64,000 nt of DNA from Heterorhizobium halophytocola (lineage in GTDB: Bacteria; Pseudomonadota; Alphaproteobacteria; Rhizobiales; Rhizobiaceae): the NCBI RefSeq assembly GCF_017873095.1, contig NZ_JAGGJU010000009.1, positions 124,001 to 188,000 of the forward strand, given 5' to 3'. Position numbers and translations under genes: made by a program. Positions within the stretch are counted from its first letter, which is position 1. Each line of letters opens with the position of its first letter. Below, in pieces: positions 9,077-17,762 of this stretch. The notes under the pieces are model-generated. The model was not told the DNA's origin and did no database searches. It saw only the letters and a program-made list of their open reading frames with translations.

Positions 9077-9230
9077 TCGCTTCCGCCAGTCCCCACTTTC
9101 TCCAGCCCGTCAAAAGATCGTGTGCATCGGCGGAACAATGCACGCAGGCGTGGTGTTGAACGACGACTGGAGCGGAAGGCGCTATGTCGATGCCGCCGTC
9201 TCCGGAAACTCCGCAAATCTCACGAGGTAT

Positions 9231-11357
9231 ATGATGGCTATGGAAAAGGGATCCGACGATCTGAAGAAGATCGACATCGGTGATCAGAAGGTGCTTCGCG
9301 GCACCGGCGGCGAATTGCATCAGACGAGCGGCAAAGGGGTCGAGACGCTGACGACGGCGCAGGGCGCGCCTGTATCGGACGACCAGAATTCGCTGAAGGC
9401 CGGCGCGCGCGGGCCAACGCTTCTGGAAGACCAGCATTTCCGCGAGAAGATCTTCCACTTCGACCATGAACGCATTCCCGAGCGCGTGGTGCATGCCCGC
9501 GGCTTCGGCGCACACGGCTATTTCGAGGCTTACGAGCCGCTGTCGGATGTCACCCGTGCCGACCTCTTCCAGCGCAAGGGCGAAAAAACCGAGGTCTTCG
9601 TTCGGTTCTCGACCGTGGCGGGCAACAAGGGCTCGGCCGATGTGGCGCGCGATGTGCGCGGCTTTGCGGTGAAATTCTATACCAAGGAAGGCAATTGGGA
9701 CATTGTCGGCAACAATATCCCGGTCTTCTTCATCCAGGACGCCATCAAGTTTCCCGACCTGATCCATGCGGCCAAGCAGGAGCCGGACCGCGGCTTTCCG
9801 CAGGCGCAGACCGCCCATGACAATTTCTGGGACTTCATCTCGCTGACACCCGAGGCGATGAACATGGCGCTCTGGATCATGTCGGACCGGACGATCCCAC
9901 GGTCATTCCGCTTCATGGAAGGTTTCGGCGTTCATACGTTCCGGCTGGTCAATGCGAAGGGCAAGTCGACCTTCGTCAAGTTCCACTGGAAGCCGAAGCA
10001 GGGCCTGCAATCGGTGATGTGGAACGAAGCGCTCAAGCTCAACGGGGCCGATCCCGATTTTCACCGCCGCGACCTGTGGAATGCGATCCAGGCGGGCGAT
10101 TATCCCGAATGGGAGCTGGGGATGCAGCTGTTCGACGAGGATTTCGCCGATAAATTCGATTTCGACGTGCTGGATGCCACCAAGATCATCCCCGAGGAAG
10201 AGGTGCCGGTCCGCATCGTCGGCAAGATGGTTCTGAACCGCGTGGTCGACAATTTCTTCGCCGAAACCGAGCAGGTGGCCTTCCATACCGGCAACCTCGT
10301 GCCCGGCATCGATTTTACCAATGACCCGTTGTTGCAGGGGCGCAACTTCTCGTATCTCGACACGCAGCTCAGCCGGCTGGGATCGACCAATTTCACCCAT
10401 CTGCCGGTCAATGCGCCGCGCTGTCCGTTCCACCACTTCCAGCAGGACGGTCACATGGCCTTCCACAATCCGACGACCCGGGCGAACTACGAGCCGAATT
10501 CGTGGGGCCCCGACATCGGCGGGCCGCGCGAGGATCCGGACAAGGGTTTCACGTCTTATCCGGAAGAGATCGACGCCCCCAAGGGTCGCTACCGCTCGGA
10601 CACCTTTTCCGACCATTACAGCCAGGCGCGCCAGTTCTATCTCTCCCAGACGGATACGGAGAAGGATCACATCGCCGACGCCTTCACCTTCGAGCTTTCG
10701 AAGGTCGAAACGCTTGCGATCCGGGAGCGCATGGTTGCCCATCTGCTCAATGTCGACGATGACCTGGCAAAGACGGTTGCCAAGGGATTGCGGCTGAAGG
10801 CGATCCCCAAGCCTGCCAATGCCGCGATGCCGACCAGGCAGGATCTCGAGACCTCCGCCAAGCTGTCGATCATCCTCAATGGTCCGGAGAGCTTCAAGGG
10901 CCGCAAGCTGGGCATCCTGGTCACCGATGGCGTCGACATCGCCCTCGTCACCGCGCTGAAGAAGGCGGCCGAGGACGAAGGTGCGATGGTCGAGTTCGTG
11001 GCCCCGATGGTCGGCGGGGTCGAAGCGAGCGACGGCACCTGGATCGAGGCGGACCAGAAGATCAATGGCGGTCCGTCGGTGCTTTACGATGCCGTAGCCG
11101 TGCTGGCCTCGGCGGATGGCATCAAGACACTGGTCAAGGAATCGACGGCCAAGGACTTCGTCAACGACGCCTTCGCCCATTGCAAGTTCATCGCCTACAA
11201 CGAGGCCGCGATGCCGCTGTTTGAAAAGACCGGCCTTGCCGCCGATTTCGACGACGGCTGCATGGCGCTTGCCGAGGCCAGGGACGCCAAGGCCTTTATC
11301 GCCGCCTGCGCCAAGCTGCGCGTCTGGGATCGCGAAGAGAACGTCAAGGCGGCTTGA
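9231..11357 (+). CDS. katE: Large-subunit catalase (HPII/KatE, clade 2)
   Basis: A haem catalase converting hydrogen peroxide to water and oxygen. The start at 9231 has the site cacgagg and gives 708 residues, the usual large clade-2 size. Landmarks are the distal His in [13 protein letters not shown] (His88), [19 protein letters not shown], the proximal haem-ligand Tyr375 in [13 protein letters not shown], and a C-terminal DJ-1/glutaminase-like domain from about residue 545 ([17 protein letters not shown]). Longer upstream frames lack catalase similarity. It follows a separate DJ-1 family gene; a shared role in oxidative or metal stress is inference. No OxyR or sigma site could be assigned with confidence. 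Confidence 0.95.
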   Translation: MMAMEKGSDDLKKIDIGDQKVLRGTGGELHQTSGKGVETLTTAQGAPVSDDQNSLKAGARGPTLLEDQHFREKIFHFDHERIPERVVHARGFGAHGYFEAYEPLSDVTRADLFQRKGEKTEVFVRFSTVAGNKGSADVARDVRGFAVKFYTKEGNWDIVGNNIPVFFIQDAIKFPDLIHAAKQEPDRGFPQAQTAHDNFWDFISLTPEAMNMALWIMSDRTIPRSFRFMEGFGVHTFRLVNAKGKSTFVKFHWKPKQGLQSVMWNEALKLNGADPDFHRRDLWNAIQAGDYPEWELGMQLFDEDFADKFDFDVLDATKIIPEEEVPVRIVGKMVLNRVVDNFFAETEQVAFHTGNLVPGIDFTNDPLLQGRNFSYLDTQLSRLGSTNFTHLPVNAPRCPFHHFQQDGHMAFHNPTTRANYEPNSWGPDIGGPREDPDKGFTSYPEEIDAPKGRYRSDTFSDHYSQARQFYLSQTDTEKDHIADAFTFELSKVETLAIRERMVAHLLNVDDDLAKTVAKGLRLKAIPKPANAAMPTRQDLETSAKLSIILNGPESFKGRKLGILVTDGVDIALVTALKKAAEDEGAMVEFVAPMVGGVEASDGTWIEADQKINGGPSVLYDAVAVLASADGIKTLVKESTAKDFVNDAFAHCKFIAYNEAAMPLFEKTGLAADFDDGCMALAEARDAKAFIAACAKLRVWDREENVKAA

Positions 11358-11423
11358 CCCAAAAGCCGATCGCTGCCGCGCAAACGGCGGCAGCGATCAA
11401 CCGCGACCAAGCCATATCGGCCG

Positions 11424-11538
11424 GCCCTTGCCGATATCAGCCAGGCGGGCAAGATCTATGCCTCCGGCTCGTTCCGCGTCTTCGAGACCTATTCGATCGT
11501 CGCCTATGTCTATCCGATCCTGACGATCGGCCTGTCGC
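11424..11538 (+). pseudogene. Remnant of a polar amino-acid ABC transporter permease
   Basis: The plus-strand frame from 11424 reads ALADISQAGKIYASGSFRVF then ETYSIVAYVYPILTIGLS. This matches the C-terminal segment of HisM/GlnP-type inner-membrane permeases (consensus like IYASRTFRVFETY followed by a final TM helix). No start, EAA loop or upstream TM helices remain, and the frame degenerates into GC-rich sequence after about 11538. It is best read as the tail of a deleted transporter gene between katE and the convergent glycosyltransferase gene. Confidence 0.6.
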
Positions 11539-11620
11539 CGGGGCGCGGCGGATCGAAAGGGCAATGCGGCAGCGGCGCGGCGGGACCTGAAGGCATCTCT
11601 CCGCCAGCGGGCGCATTTCG

Positions 11621-12640
11621 TCAGGTCCCGGCGAGCGCCTGGTAATAGTCGCGATAAAGTGTGCTGAGGTCGGGCTTCAGGCCATCGAGCACCGTCAGGC
11701 TGCGCTCGAACACCGCCTGCATGTCGTCGAAGCTCTCGGGCGCGCCGGCCAAGGCTCGGGCCTCGGCGGAAAACCGCTGCGGTTCCTGCGTCACCTGCGC
11801 CCGGAAGCTCTGCATCGTCGTCCTGCCATGCAGGGCGATCGCCTGCTGGCGCTGATCGGGCTGCAGCGGCAGGTGCCTGGAGGACAGCAGGCAATGGGTG
11901 TCGACGAAGCGCATCAGCCGGGCATAGTGCATCGCCTCCGGCGGCAGGCCGACCGCGGTGAACAGCGATTGCGTCGTGTCGCGAATGCTTTCCGGCGAAG
12001 ACCAGCGGCCGAGATTGTAGCGGAACACGGTGGCCGGGTCGTGCGGGATGCGGCCGCAGGCGACGAGGGCAAAGACCAGCGACCAGTCGCAATAGCCGCC
12101 ACGGGTCGGATGCAGGGTATAGAAGGGTTCGAACAGCGCCTTGTAGGTGGCGGTGCGGAAAGTGGCGTAATAGAGCGCGTTGTTGCCCGGCGCCAGACGG
12201 CGATATTCGTTGATGCGCTGATCGGCGGTGGCAGCGCGGATCTGGAACTGGTTGGTGGCGACGATGCCGTTTTCCACCGTCCAGACGACCGTCGTCGGGC
12301 GAAGGCCGACAATGTCGTCGTCGAGCATCGACAGATCGATCCTCGGCTTGTCGTCGAGCAGGAAGATCTCGTCGTCGTCGCCCATCGGCATGACGAAGGG
12401 TGTTTCCACCTTTGCGAGTGCGCGCAGAAAATTGTCGGCCGGCGAAGCGCCGGGGCTGTGCAGGTAGAGCATATGGTCGGAGGCATTGCCGAACACGGCC
12501 AGCTTTTCCGGGTCGCCGGAATTGTCCGAGACGATCAGCCGGCCGCCGGTCTTTTCCGCATAGACGATCGCGCTCTCGATCGCCACGCGGCTCGACGCGA
12601 ACGGGCGATTGCTGGGCATGAAGATCGAAACGAGACTCAT
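11621..12640 (-). CDS. Glycosyltransferase family 2-like (GT-A fold) protein
   Basis: A 339-residue cytoplasmic protein. The N-terminus MSLVSIFMPSNRPFASSRVA is typical of GT2 enzymes. IVSDNSGDP (about 36-44) and MPMGDDDEIF (about 85-94) suit nucleotide-sugar and metal binding, with GDDD in the DxD position. The remaining 230 residues resemble no domain I can name. It is divergent from the O-GlcNAc-transferase-like gene (172-bp gap), so both may act in one glycosylation process; that is inference. The donor sugar and acceptor cannot be read from sequence. Confidence 0.6.
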   Translation of the reverse strand: MSLVSIFMPSNRPFASSRVAIESAIVYAEKTGGRLIVSDNSGDPEKLAVFGNASDHMLYLHSPGASPADNFLRALAKVETPFVMPMGDDDEIFLLDDKPRIDLSMLDDDIVGLRPTTVVWTVENGIVATNQFQIRAATADQRINEYRRLAPGNNALYYATFRTATYKALFEPFYTLHPTRGGYCDWSLVFALVACGRIPHDPATVFRYNLGRWSSPESIRDTTQSLFTAVGLPPEAMHYARLMRFVDTHCLLSSRHLPLQPDQRQQAIALHGRTTMQSFRAQVTQEPQRFSAEARALAGAPESFDDMQAVFERSLTVLDGLKPDLSTLYRDYYQALAGT

Positions 12641-12812
12641 CGGGCTTTCCGGCTTGGTTGGCGCAGGTGCATAGGCGGCGAATCGCTACCTTCGCACGAC
12701 CGCCGGCAAATTTCCTCCCATTTCAGCCCCGTCAGGGCAATGCCCCGCAAGCCCTGCGACAGCCCTAGGTGGCAGACTGGGCCGAATTGATCTTCAGTGA
12801 GGACAGCAAGGC

Positions 12813-14588
12813 ATGGCCAGCGCGCTCCAGACCGCTCTCAAGCACTACCAGTCGGGGCAGTTCGCCAAGGCCCTCGACCTTATCCGGCCGCTCGCCCTGG
12901 AAAAGAACCGGCCAGGCATCGAGGTGCTGCTGATTGCCGGGCAGAGCTGCGCCAAGCTGCAGCTGTCTGCCGAGGCGGCCGACTATTTCACCCAGGCCGC
13001 CGACCTGAAAACCGCCAAGGAGCCGATGTTCCGGGCGCTTGCGGCCGAATTCCGGGCGCGGGCCGACGACAGCCAGACGGCATTGACGCTGGCGCGCACG
13101 GCGGCAAAGACGCTGCCCTTCGACGCCCATACCTTCCGCACCTTCCGGTCGCTGCTGCAGGAGACCTTCACCGTCGACGAGCGGCGGCTGGAGGACCAGG
13201 CGCTGCTGGACCGGCTGAAGCGCGGCGATTCGCAATATCTGGCCGGCGAGCAGCATCTCGACAATATCAGCTGGTGCGCCGACGAAAGCGTCAATAAGTC
13301 GATCACCTATGGTCTGGGCAGCTTCGGTTCGCTGGACAAAAGCCGGGCGGCACGCCGGAGCCGGCCGCATCGCTTCCAGGACAAGATCCGCGTCGGCTAT
13401 CTGTCGAACGACTTCTGCGACCAGCATCCGACCATGCATCTCTTCCAGGGCGTGCTGATGAGCCACGACCCCGAGCGCTTCGACATCACCCTGTTCTGCC
13501 ATACCGACAAGAGCGTGGTGGCCGAGGACCTGGGCATGCGCAAGCGCTATCCGACAATCGTGCCGATCGGCCATCTCGACGACGACAAGGCGGCGAAACT
13601 GATCCGCTCGCACCAGATCGACATTCTCGTCGATCTCAAGGGGGCGACGCGCGGCGCCCGGATGGGGCTCGTCAACAAGGGGCTGGCGCCGATCCAGGTC
13701 GCCTATCTCGGCTTTCCCGGCTCGGGCGTCGGGATCGACTGCGACTATGTCGTCGGCGACCGTTTCGTCCTGCCCGACAGCAGCAAGCCGCATTATCACG
13801 AGAAATTCTGCCGGATGCCCGACAGCTACCAGGCCAATGACAATCTCTTCAGGGCCACGCCTGCCGTCCGTTCGCGCAGCGAGATCGGCCTGCCGGAGGG
13901 ACGGCTGGTGTTTTCCTCCTTCAACGCCTCGCGCAAGATCACCTGGCACACGCTGGATCTCTGGACCCAGGTGCTGAGCGCGGTCAAGGACAGCGTGCTC
14001 TGGCTGATGCTCAAGACACCGCTGGCGCGGCAGAACCTGGTTGCCTGGATGGAGCGGGAAGGCATTGCCGCCGAGCGTCTGATCTTCACCTCCTATGTGA
14101 CCTCGGCCGACCATGTGGCGCGCCTGGGCGCTGCCGACATCGCGCTCGACAGCTTTCCCTATAACGGCCACACGACAACCTCCGACGCGCTCTGGGCCGG
14201 GGTGCCCGTGCCCACCTATTATGGCAGCCATTTCGCCTCGCGGGTGAGTGCCAGCCTGCTGCATGCCGTCGACCTGCCGGAGCTGGTGGCGGACGACCCG
14301 GCCGGTTATGTGGCGCTGACAGTGCGCCTGGCGCAGAACAGGCTCTGGCGCGAGGGGATCCGCCAGCACCTGCGCGACAGGCGGCAACATCTGCCGCTGT
14401 TCGACACCGCCCGCTTCACCCGGCATCTGGAGACCGGCTATGCGATGATGGTCGAGCGGGCGAGAGCAGGCCTGCCGGCCGATCACATCACGATCCCGGC
14501 CATGGACACGACCGGAGCCGATAGCGGCGCCGGAGCCGCGCCTGCACTCCCGCAAGGCTTTCTCCCGCGCCAGCGCATGGCCGGATGA
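12813..14588 (+). CDS. TPR protein with O-GlcNAc transferase-type (GT41, SPINDLY-like) catalytic domain
   Basis: A 591-residue protein. The N-terminal third (about 1-170) is helical TPR-like repeat sequence (HYQSGQFAKALDLIRPLALE, later SAEAADYFTQAADL). From about 190 the GT41 catalytic region starts with IRVGYLSNDFCDQHPTMHLF, then DILVDLKGATRGAR (about 270-284), VAYLGFPGSGVGIDCDYVVG, FNASRKITWHTLDLW and SFPYNGHTTTSDALWAGVP (about 447-465). GT41 enzymes move GlcNAc, fucose or related sugars to Ser/Thr of proteins. Bacterial members modify flagellins, adhesins or unknown targets. It is divergent from the GT2-like gene. Confidence 0.85.
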   Translation: MASALQTALKHYQSGQFAKALDLIRPLALEKNRPGIEVLLIAGQSCAKLQLSAEAADYFTQAADLKTAKEPMFRALAAEFRARADDSQTALTLARTAAKTLPFDAHTFRTFRSLLQETFTVDERRLEDQALLDRLKRGDSQYLAGEQHLDNISWCADESVNKSITYGLGSFGSLDKSRAARRSRPHRFQDKIRVGYLSNDFCDQHPTMHLFQGVLMSHDPERFDITLFCHTDKSVVAEDLGMRKRYPTIVPIGHLDDDKAAKLIRSHQIDILVDLKGATRGARMGLVNKGLAPIQVAYLGFPGSGVGIDCDYVVGDRFVLPDSSKPHYHEKFCRMPDSYQANDNLFRATPAVRSRSEIGLPEGRLVFSSFNASRKITWHTLDLWTQVLSAVKDSVLWLMLKTPLARQNLVAWMEREGIAAERLIFTSYVTSADHVARLGAADIALDSFPYNGHTTTSDALWAGVPVPTYYGSHFASRVSASLLHAVDLPELVADDPAGYVALTVRLAQNRLWREGIRQHLRDRRQHLPLFDTARFTRHLETGYAMMVERARAGLPADHITIPAMDTTGADSGAGAAPALPQGFLPRQRMAG

Positions 14589-14860
14589 TCGCTGTCTCAC
14601 GGCGCGCTGGCAGATTGCAGCGGCCGGGCAAAACTGCTAAAACGCCATTCATGGGATCGAAATTCGGATGTCTCGCGAACCAGTTTATCGTGCTGCAGGA
14701 CCACAAGCGTCTGCCGGCACGGTTTTTCGCGCGCGTATCCGGGGCGCTCAACAGCCGCCTTACCTGACCGCGGGCCGGGCCGCCGCCTGAGCGGTCCCGA
14801 CGCCCCGTCGCCGGTATCTCACAAGAATCCCTCATTTCCCAGTCTGGATGGAAGCACGCC

Positions 14861-16270
14861 ATGAGCGCACCCCGCACCCTTTACGACAAGATTTTCGAAG
14901 ATCACCTGGTCGACCGCCAGGACGACGGCACCTGTCTGCTCTATATCGACCGTCACCTCGTGCATGAGGTGACGTCGCCGCAGGCCTTCGAGGGCCTGCG
15001 CATGACCGGCCGTACCGTGCATGCGCCGACCCGCACGCTGGCCGTCGTCGACCATAACGTGCCGACCACGCCGGATCGCATCGAAGGCATCAAGAACGAA
15101 GAAAGCCGCATCCAGGTCGAGGCGCTGGCCAAGAATGCCGCCGATTTCGGTGTCGAATACTATTCCGAAAAGGACAAGCGCCAGGGCATCGTCCACATTG
15201 TCGGACCGGAACAGGGCTTTACCCTGCCGGGCATGACGATCGTCTGCGGCGACAGCCATACCTCGACGCATGGCGCCTTCGGTGCGCTGGCGCACGGCAT
15301 CGGCACGTCGGAGGTCGAGCATGTGCTCGCCACCCAGACGCTGATCCAGAAGAAGGCGAAGAACATGCTGGTGCGCGTCGACGGGCAGCTGCCCGAGGGC
15401 GTGACGGCCAAGGACATCATCCTGGCGATCATCGGCGAGATCGGTACCGCCGGCGGCACCGGCCATGTGATCGAGTTCGCCGGCGAGGCGATCCGGGCGC
15501 TGTCGATGGAAGGCCGCATGACCGTCTGCAACATGACGATCGAGGGCGGCGCACGCGCCGGACTGATCGCGCCGGACGAAAAGACCTTCGACTATATCAA
15601 GGGCAAGCCGCGCGCGCCCGAGGGCGAGACCTGGGACCAGGCGGTTGCCTACTGGAAGACGCTGGTGAGCGATGAAGGCGCCCATTTCGACCGCACCGTG
15701 GTGCTCGATGCCGCCAATCTGCCGCCGATCGTCTCCTGGGGCTCGTCGCCGGAAGACGTGGTGTCGATCGAGGGCGTGGTGCCGAACCCGGACGACATCC
15801 AGGACGAGAACAAGCGGACGTCGAAATGGCGCGCGCTCGACTATATGGGCCTGAAGCCGGGCACCAGGATGACCGACATCTTCATTGACCGGGTGTTCAT
15901 CGGCTCGTGCACCAATGGCCGGATCGAGGATCTGCGCGCTGCCGCCAAGATGATCGACGGCCTGCAGGTCGCCGACGGCGTGTCCGCCATGGTCGTGCCG
16001 GGCTCCGGTCTCGTCAAGGAACAGGCGGAAGCCGAGGGCCTCGACGCGATCTTCAAGGCGGCCGGCTTCGAATGGCGCGAGCCGGGCTGTTCGATGTGCC
16101 TGGCGATGAACGACGACCGGCTGAAGCCGGGCGAGCGCTGCGCCTCGACCTCGAACCGCAATTTCGAAGGCCGCCAGGGCTACAAGGGCCGCACCCATCT
16201 GGTGTCGCCGGCGATGGCCGCGGCGGCTGCCGTCGCCGGACATTTCGTCGACATCCGCGAGTGGAAATAA
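14861..16270 (+). CDS. leuC: 3-isopropylmalate dehydratase large subunit LeuC
   Basis: With LeuD it isomerises 2-isopropylmalate to 3-isopropylmalate in leucine synthesis. The 469-residue product begins [17 protein letters not shown] and has the aconitase-fold motifs [27 protein letters not shown] and [13 protein letters not shown]. The 4Fe-4S ligands are Cys350, Cys410 and Cys413 (GCSMCLAM). The leuD and leuB genes are 44 kb away in this window, a split usual in rhizobia. The preceding 272 bp (14589-14860) has no convincing gene and no leucine-rich leader peptide. Confidence 0.97.
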   Translation: MSAPRTLYDKIFEDHLVDRQDDGTCLLYIDRHLVHEVTSPQAFEGLRMTGRTVHAPTRTLAVVDHNVPTTPDRIEGIKNEESRIQVEALAKNAADFGVEYYSEKDKRQGIVHIVGPEQGFTLPGMTIVCGDSHTSTHGAFGALAHGIGTSEVEHVLATQTLIQKKAKNMLVRVDGQLPEGVTAKDIILAIIGEIGTAGGTGHVIEFAGEAIRALSMEGRMTVCNMTIEGGARAGLIAPDEKTFDYIKGKPRAPEGETWDQAVAYWKTLVSDEGAHFDRTVVLDAANLPPIVSWGSSPEDVVSIEGVVPNPDDIQDENKRTSKWRALDYMGLKPGTRMTDIFIDRVFIGSCTNGRIEDLRAAAKMIDGLQVADGVSAMVVPGSGLVKEQAEAEGLDAIFKAAGFEWREPGCSMCLAMNDDRLKPGERCASTSNRNFEGRQGYKGRTHLVSPAMAAAAAVAGHFVDIREWK

Positions 16271-16298
16271 GCCGAAGGCGGCTTTTGCGCATGACATC

Positions 16299-16327
16299 AA
16301 GGCGGTCCTGAGGGGCCGCCTATTTTC
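16299..16327 (+). terminator. Rho-independent terminator of leuC
   Basis: The arms ggcgg and ccgcc enclose tcctgagggg and are followed by tatttt, about 30 bases after the leuC stop. The core resembles the rplS terminator. Confidence 0.75.
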
Positions 16328-16490
16328 ATGCGTGCTTTTTGCGGGCTTTCCGGGCGAGACCGGTATTCCCAGCCGCCAGACATGCTACACAGGCAGTCTC
16401 TCCTGCAGCCGGAATCACCCCCATCGCAGACCGACACCTTGTCCTCGCCGTTGCCATCCCTTGCCGGGCCGCTGCCCGCCGTGAGGCCGC

Positions 16491-17321
16491 ATGAGCGCGG
16501 TCGCCGTCATCCTGGCGCTCTGTGCGGCCGTGCTGCATGCCAGCTGGAACGCCTTCCTGCGCAGCGGCACCGACCGGCTGTGGTCGGTGACGGTGATGTC
16601 GCTGGCCGGTTCGGCGATCGCCCTGCCGACGCTGTTCTTCTTTCCGCTGCCGGGCTCGGGCGCCTGGCCCTATATTCTCGCCTCTTCCCTGCTGCAGGTC
16701 GGCTATAGCCTGTTTCTCGTCGCCGCCTATCGGCACGGCGAACTCGGCCAGGTCTATCCGGTGGTGCGCGGCACGGTGCCGCTGCTGGTGACGCTGGCAA
16801 GCTTCGTGCTGTTCGGCGACGTGCTGTCGGGTCTGCATCTGGCGGGCATCGGGGCGATCGCGTTCGGCATTCTCAGCCTGTCGATCGGCAAGACCCGGGC
16901 CTCGAATGCCTCGCTGCTGTTCGCGCTGGCGACGGCGGCGATCATAGCCTGCTATTCGACGGTCGACTCCCGCGGCGTGAAGACGGTGGTCACGCCGCTT
17001 TCCTATGCGCTCTGGGTGCTGTTTCTTTATGGCATCCTGCTGGCCGCGGTGGTCGCGGTCAGGCGGCGTGGCCTGACGCTTGACCTGCGGTCGTCGACCA
17101 CATGGAAGGCGGCTGGCGGCGGCGTGGTGGCGCTCTCCGCCTATGGGCTTGTGGTGGTCGCCTATGCCTTTGCCCCGGCGGGGCTGGTGACCGCCGTGCG
17201 CGAGACCAGCGTCGTCTTTGCCGCGCTGATCGGCGTTGCCTTCCTGAAGGAGCGGCTGAGCGCACGCCGCCTCGCCGCCTGCCTGCTGGTCGTGGCAGGT
17301 GCGATCTGCATCAGCCTGTAG
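16491..17321 (+). CDS. EamA/DMT-superfamily transporter
   Basis: A 276-residue integral membrane protein with about ten hydrophobic helices in two EamA-like halves. The first half has VILALCAAVLHASWNAFLRS and QVYPVVRGTVPLLVTLASFV. The second has YGLVVVAYAFAPAGLVTAVR and ETSVVFAALIGVAFLKERLS. The family moves metabolites such as amino acids, purines or drugs; the substrate is not predictable. The ATG at 16491 has a modest gtgagg site. It stands alone after the leuC terminator; nothing else is visible in 16328-16490. Confidence 0.85.
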   Translation: MSAVAVILALCAAVLHASWNAFLRSGTDRLWSVTVMSLAGSAIALPTLFFFPLPGSGAWPYILASSLLQVGYSLFLVAAYRHGELGQVYPVVRGTVPLLVTLASFVLFGDVLSGLHLAGIGAIAFGILSLSIGKTRASNASLLFALATAAIIACYSTVDSRGVKTVVTPLSYALWVLFLYGILLAAVVAVRRRGLTLDLRSSTTWKAAGGGVVALSAYGLVVVAYAFAPAGLVTAVRETSVVFAALIGVAFLKERLSARRLAACLLVVAGAICISL

Positions 17322-17762
17322 CCTGCGGGTCCGACAAGAGGCGAGTCACAGGTCCGTCTTCACGACAGACCGTCGGTTTCAGGAAAGTCGGACGCTTGCC
17401 GTCCTCAGGTCGCGGATGAGGCCGGATTGCCGATCCGTCAGGTCCGCGTTGGCCGAAGGTGGCGAAGTGAAGCCGCCTGACAGGTAATCTCGACGCGCAA
17501 CACGAGACACCCTTCAGGGTTGCAGGGCGGCAGGCATGTCCACGCGCGTACGTAGGTTGCAATTCTCCAGTCTGACAGTGCAGCCACCGACTGCAGATTT
17601 TATATAATAAATTGATATTTATGATTTTTCTTTAAAAGATCTCGTTTTTCGCATGTCGGTGCTCCGGTTGGCGTGACGCATCCCCCGTTCTATCACTGCG
17701 AGCATTCATTGATTCTCAATCCTGAGACTTTTCAGCAGACGATATTCGAGAGACACGCCCTC
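17322..17762. other. Intergenic region with AT-rich promoter-like stretch
   Basis: No gene is visible in these 441 bases. The first part is ordinary GC-rich spacer. From about 17597 to 17655 the sequence is strikingly AT-rich for this window (runs such as tttatataataaattgat), then returns to average before the autotransporter start at 17763. The AT-rich block probably holds that gene's promoter and may mark acquired DNA bound by a silencer. Confidence 0.5.

Noticed and set aside
14585-14860. Short frames and a possible leader peptide before leuC
   Set aside because: The frames lack leucine codon runs, a ribosome site or conservation clues; no attenuator hairpin with a T tract was found.
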